From an uncultured Bacteroidaceae bacterium (lineage in GTDB: Bacteria > Bacteroidota > Bacteroidia > Bacteroidales > Bacteroidaceae), in NCBI GenBank assembly GCA_934364765.1, contig CAKRMO010000020.1:1-10150 (forward strand): a stretch of DNA of 10,150 nt, read 5' to 3'. How positions within the stretch are numbered: position 1 is the first letter of the stretch; every line of letters begins with the position of its first letter. Below the pieces are notes generated by a model. The model saw only the letters and a list, made by a program, of their open reading frames with translations, had not been told where the DNA came from and searched no databases. The position numbers were made by a program, and so were the translations under genes. This document shows positions 6,863 to 10,150 of the stretch, piece by piece.

Positions 6863-6864
6863 AA

Positions 6865-7734
6865 ATGAAAATAAGGGGAATAGTTGGCTGCCTTGCCGGT
6901 TTGGCGGTTCTTGGCTGCATTAAGATTTGCGGCAATAACGGCGGTGAAATAACGGTCTCAAAAAGTGTGGGGCGCACTGTGGTGCAAAAAGATGCCAGTA
7001 ATGACAACGGCAATGCCAAGGCGGCTTCCGGCGAGAGCAATGAAAAGGTAAGGCAAAAGAACGAGCGTCAGATAGAAGTCCCGGCTAAATTGCACGGCAC
7101 GCCGGAACGCCTGCTCAGGCGTATGGCCTATACGCTTTCGTTCAACCGCGATACAAACCAGCCCAACTGGGTGGCGTGGTGTTTGGAAGATACAGAAACC
7201 GACGGCAATATAAGGCGGCGCGATGAGTTTTTGGCCGATGCCGACATACCTTTGCCACACAGGGTTGAGCCTGACGATTACAGTCATAGCGGATATGACC
7301 GTGGGCACATGGCTCCGGCGGCCGACATGAAGTTTGACGCACAGGCGATGAAGGAGTGCTTTTACATGAGCAACATTTGCCCGCAGACTCATGAGCTTAA
7401 CGCCGGCGCGTGGAGCAAACTCGAAAAGGCGTGCCGCCGTTGGGCGGACAAATTCGGGGAGGTGTACATCGTTTGCGGCCCTATATTCTATAAAGGCAAA
7501 CATAAAAGCATTGGCAAAAACCTTGCGATACCAGTGCCGGACGCCTTTTTCAAATGCGTGTATGGAGTGAACAACGGCAAGCCGCAGGCGATAGGTTTTG
7601 TGATGAGGAACAGTGCGTCGAAGCAAAACATGAACGCTTCGGCAATGACTGTTGACGAAGTGGAGGAGATTACAGGCATGGATTTCTTTCCCAACCTCCC
7701 CGACAAGATAGAGAACAAGGTGGAGAGCGAATGA
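6865..7734 (+). CDS. Exported DNA/RNA non-specific endonuclease (DRGH family), possible lipoprotein
   Basis: A 289-residue member of the NucA/Serratia nuclease (beta-beta-alpha metal) family, which cuts single- and double-stranded DNA and RNA with one bound Mg2+. The catalytic motif DRGHMAPAAD is at 145-154, with H148 as the general base. MSNICPQ (168-174) and LNAGAWSKLE (178-187) follow; N170, N179 and E187 have the same mutual spacing as N110, N119 and E127 of the Serratia enzyme. The N-terminus is hydrophobic and contains VLGC (C18), a plausible but imperfect lipobox, so the protein may be anchored to the outer membrane or be periplasmic. Residues 20-75 form a polar, Asn/Lys/Glu-rich linker. 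The gene starts 2 nt after the barrel gene, after an A-rich leader usual for this phylum. It ends before a strong terminator. Likely roles are nucleic-acid scavenging or breakdown of external DNA; which one is inference. I see no immunity gene, so a toxin role is unsupported. Confidence 0.9.
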   Translation: MKIRGIVGCLAGLAVLGCIKICGNNGGEITVSKSVGRTVVQKDASNDNGNAKAASGESNEKVRQKNERQIEVPAKLHGTPERLLRRMAYTLSFNRDTNQPNWVAWCLEDTETDGNIRRRDEFLADADIPLPHRVEPDDYSHSGYDRGHMAPAADMKFDAQAMKECFYMSNICPQTHELNAGAWSKLEKACRRWADKFGEVYIVCGPIFYKGKHKSIGKNLAIPVPDAFFKCVYGVNNGKPQAIGFVMRNSASKQNMNASAMTVDEVEEITGMDFFPNLPDKIENKVESE

Positions 7735-7775
7735 TCTATAAAAAACTGGCAATAGCTTTTAGGAATACGGATAGC

Positions 7776-7811
7776 AAAAAGGCGCTTCTTGACTGGGGAA
7801 GCGCCTTTTTT
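7776..7811. terminator. Strong bidirectional intrinsic terminator between convergent genes
   Basis: AAAAAGGCGCTTC (7776-7788) pairs with GAAGCGCCTTTTT (7798-7810) around a 9-nt loop. The GC core is GGCGCTTC/GAAGCGCC; a T-run is present on the plus strand and an A-run that reads as T on the minus strand. It lies 41 bp after the nuclease stop and 15 bp from the murF-alr stop, so it should end both transcripts. Confidence 0.92.
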
Positions 7812-7826
7812 GTGAATTGCAGGAAA

Positions 7827-10150
7827 TCATTCCTTGTAGTAAACCCTTTTCACCCGTTCGCTAACGGAGGTAAGAATTTCGTAGGGAATTGTCCCCAATA
7901 TGTCGCTTAAAACGGTAACAGGCAGGTTGTCGCCGAAAATCTCAACGCTGTCGCCCTCTTTGCACGGTATGTCGGTAACGTCAATCATCGCCACGTCCAT
8001 GCAAATGTTGCCTACGTAGGGCGATTTTGCGCCGTTGACAAGGCAGTAGCCGTTCCCACACCCAAGATGACGGTCAAGCCCGTCGGCGTATCCAATGGGA
8101 ATGGCGGCAATCCTGCTGTCGCGTGTCAGATGACCTTTGCGCGAATACCCAACTGTGTCCTCTTTTCTCACATTGTGAATTTGGAGTATTGTAGTGCGCA
8201 ATGCAGCCACATTGTGTATGGTCTTGTTTGTGAACGGGTCGATGCCATAAAGTCCCAATCCGAGCCTCACCATGTCAAGGTGGTATTCTGGGAAACGCTC
8301 TATGCCCGCAGTGTTGCAGATGTGCCTCAGGATTTTGTCGGGAAAAGCTTCCCGTAATTTAAGGCTGGCTTTGTTGTAGGTTTCAAACTGGCGTTTTGTG
8401 AAATCGTTGAATATTTCACCGTCGCTTCCCACGAAATGCGAGAACACGGAGCGTGGCACTACGGCGTTTTGCGCTTTAAGGCGTGAAATAAGTTCGTCGA
8501 TTTCTTCCGGCACAAACCCCAGGCGGTGCATCCCGGAGTCTATTTTCACGTGAATGGGGTAGTGGGTAACTCCCTCGCGTTTGGTTTCCTTTATCATCGC
8601 GTCAAGAATCCTGAAACTGTAAATTTCGGGTTCAAGGTTGTATTGCAGCATTGTGCGGAAAGCGGTCATTTCCGGGTTCATCACCATTATATTTGCCGTG
8701 ATTCCTGCGTTGCGCAGCGCAACTCCCTCATCGGCGACTGCCACTGCGAGATAGTCCACGCCATGTTCCTGGAGTGTGCGTGAAACCTCAAGTGCGCCGC
8801 TGCCATATGCCGAGGCTTTCACCATGCACACAATCTTTGTGCCGTGTTTCATGAATGAGCGGTAATGGTTGAGGTTTTCAACTATTGCTCCGAGGTTTAC
8901 GTTCAGTGTCGTCTCATGCACCTTTTTTGTGAGCAGGTCGTAAATTCTTTCAAAGCCGAACTTCCTCGCCCCTTTCAGCAGCACAGTGTCGCCGTTGAGG
9001 TTTTCCAGCTCCCCGCTTTCGGTCAGTTCCTCTGTGGTATTGAAGAATTTGGAGTTTACCTTGAAGAATTTTGCGTTTTCGCCAATCTCTTCCCCCACAC
9101 CTATAAACAATTGCGGTTTGCGCGAATTAACCATTTCTGCCACCTTGGCGTAAAGCTCCCCGCTTTCCATTCCGCTTTGCAGAATGTCGCTCAGTATTAC
9201 GATTTGGCGGCTGCCGGCTTTTGCGCTGCGCCGGTTTAGAAAGTCGAGGGCTATGTCGAGCGAGTTTACGTCCGAGTTGTACGAATCGTTTATTATTGTG
9301 CAGTGGTTTGTTCCCTGCGTAACTTCCATGCGCATTGCCAGCGGTTCGAGGCGTTCCATTCCCTTTGCGATTTCATCGGGGGATTTTTTCAGATAAAGGC
9401 AGATTGCAAGGCAGTGGATGCTGTCGTTTACGGACGCATCGTCAATGAAAGGGATTGTGTATTTCCCGGAGCATCCGTTGTAGGAGTATTCGATTTCCGT
9501 CCCGTTGTCTTTTTTGCAGATGCCGCTTATGAACAGCGGCGCTTCCCGGTCTGTTTTCGACCACGCCAGAAGGCGGTGGGAAATTTTGCCCAATTTTACG
9601 CAGCGGTCAATGGTTTTATCGTCCGAGCAATACACCAGAATTTCGCAGTCCTTGAACAGGCGCAGTTTCTCGCGGCATTTTTCCTCGATGTTGCGGAAGT
9701 TTTCCTGGTGTGCGCTCCCCAGGCTCACCATGACGCCTATTGTGGGCTGCACTATGTCGCGCAGAGCCTCCATTTCCCCGGGCTGTGAAATGCCGGCTTC
9801 AAAAATTCCGAGCTGCGTAGTCTCGTCCAAAAGCCATACAGACAAAGGTACGCCGATTTGCGAGTTATAGCTGCGCGGGGAGCGGGTTATTCTTATTGTC
9901 GGAGACAGAAGTTGGTTCAGCCATTCCTTTACCATTGTTTTGCCGTTGCTTCCCGTGATGCCTATTACAGGAATGCTGTATTGTTCGCGGTGGCGTTCGG
10001 CAAGGCGTTGCAGGGCTTTTAACGCCGAGGGTATTTGCAGAAAATTTGCGCCGGGAAATGCCGTTTTCCAATCTTGCGGCAGCGTGGTTACAACAAAGTT
10101 GCGGACACCGCGCATATACAGTTCCGGAATGAAATCGTGTCCGTCTCCCG
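7827..10150 (-). CDS. murF-alr: Bifunctional MurF ligase-alanine racemase fusion, N-terminus cut by window edge
   Basis: A fusion of UDP-N-acetylmuramoyl-tripeptide--D-alanyl-D-alanine ligase and PLP-dependent alanine racemase, both for peptidoglycan precursor synthesis in the cytoplasm. The frame is open to the right edge; upstream of the Met at 10115 it reads GDGHDFIPELY, the usual sequence before this point in MurF, so the true start lies outside and perhaps 60-70 residues are missing. Numbering from that Met, the MurF ATP loop is GSNGKT (55-60), followed by RSYNSQIGVPLS (81-92), EAGISQPGEME (106-116) and NDSYNS (276-281). The racemase begins near 403: VNLGAIVENL, then MVKASAYG with the PLP lysine K433, HICNTAG (598-604), the PLP-contact Arg in MVRLGLGLYG (615-624), the catalytic Tyr in VGYSRKG (Y657 here), and GNICMD (702-707). 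All key residues seen are intact. This fusion is a regular trait of Bacteroidota. It converges on the nuclease gene across a shared terminator. Confidence 0.95.
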   Translation of the reverse strand, partial: GDGHDFIPELYMRGVRNFVVTTLPQDWKTAFPGANFLQIPSALKALQRLAERHREQYSIPVIGITGSNGKTMVKEWLNQLLSPTIRITRSPRSYNSQIGVPLSVWLLDETTQLGIFEAGISQPGEMEALRDIVQPTIGVMVSLGSAHQENFRNIEEKCREKLRLFKDCEILVYCSDDKTIDRCVKLGKISHRLLAWSKTDREAPLFISGICKKDNGTEIEYSYNGCSGKYTIPFIDDASVNDSIHCLAICLYLKKSPDEIAKGMERLEPLAMRMEVTQGTNHCTIINDSYNSDVNSLDIALDFLNRRSAKAGSRQIVILSDILQSGMESGELYAKVAEMVNSRKPQLFIGVGEEIGENAKFFKVNSKFFNTTEELTESGELENLNGDTVLLKGARKFGFERIYDLLTKKVHETTLNVNLGAIVENLNHYRSFMKHGTKIVCMVKASAYGSGALEVSRTLQEHGVDYLAVAVADEGVALRNAGITANIMVMNPEMTAFRTMLQYNLEPEIYSFRILDAMIKETKREGVTHYPIHVKIDSGMHRLGFVPEEIDELISRLKAQNAVVPRSVFSHFVGSDGEIFNDFTKRQFETYNKASLKLREAFPDKILRHICNTAGIERFPEYHLDMVRLGLGLYGIDPFTNKTIHNVAALRTTILQIHNVRKEDTVGYSRKGHLTRDSRIAAIPIGYADGLDRHLGCGNGYCLVNGAKSPYVGNICMDVAMIDVTDIPCKEGDSVEIFGDNLPVTVLSDILGTIPYEILTSVSERVKRVYYKE

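Noticed and set aside
6865..7734. Nuclease as a polymorphic toxin or effector
   Set aside because: There is no toxin-delivery domain and no small immunity gene next to it; a stand-alone exported nuclease is the simpler reading.

Overview
The window looks like chromosome from a member of the Bacteroidota, most probably order Bacteroidales. Three things point there: a MurF-Alr fusion protein (D-Ala-D-Ala adding enzyme joined to alanine racemase), a DUF4301-type protein, and a promoter of the TAnnTTTG (-7) class with no clear Shine-Dalgarno sequence. Base composition looks close to balanced and uniform. I see no transposase, integrase, tRNA, rRNA or CRISPR array. Most of it is ordinary core and semi-core chromosome; the least ordinary parts are one intergenic region and one fusion enzyme.

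Layout. Positions 1-3926 hold three closely spaced plus-strand genes. The first is the C-terminal part of a GH127-like beta-L-arabinofuranosidase, cut by the left edge. The second is a DUF4301 protein of unknown function. The third is a one-chain fusion of a Nudix hydrolase and an ADP-ribosylglycohydrolase. After a 62-bp gap comes a WecA/TagO-type polyprenyl-phosphate sugar-1-phosphate transferase (3989-5083).

Positions 5084-5497 are a 414-bp non-coding region with much structure. It contains a nested hairpin whose 5' arm has two possible partners, a short terminator-like hairpin, a four-unit imperfect tandem array with an exact 21-bp period that includes a 28-bp near-perfect palindrome, and a good Bacteroidales promoter close to the next start codon.

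That promoter leads into two genes 2 nt apart: a secreted, probably outer-membrane beta-barrel protein (DUF3078-like) and an exported DRGH-type DNA/RNA non-specific endonuclease, possibly a lipoprotein. A strong, probably bidirectional terminator (7776-7811) separates them from the convergent minus-strand murF-alr fusion, which runs off the right edge.

How the genes relate. Two loci concern the envelope: the WecA-like enzyme starts an undecaprenyl-linked glycan, and MurF-Alr makes D-Ala and completes the UDP-MurNAc-pentapeptide. The barrel and nuclease are an exported pair. The Nudix-ARH fusion should remove ADP-ribose from a target and then split the free ADP-ribose. No single pathway joins all the genes.
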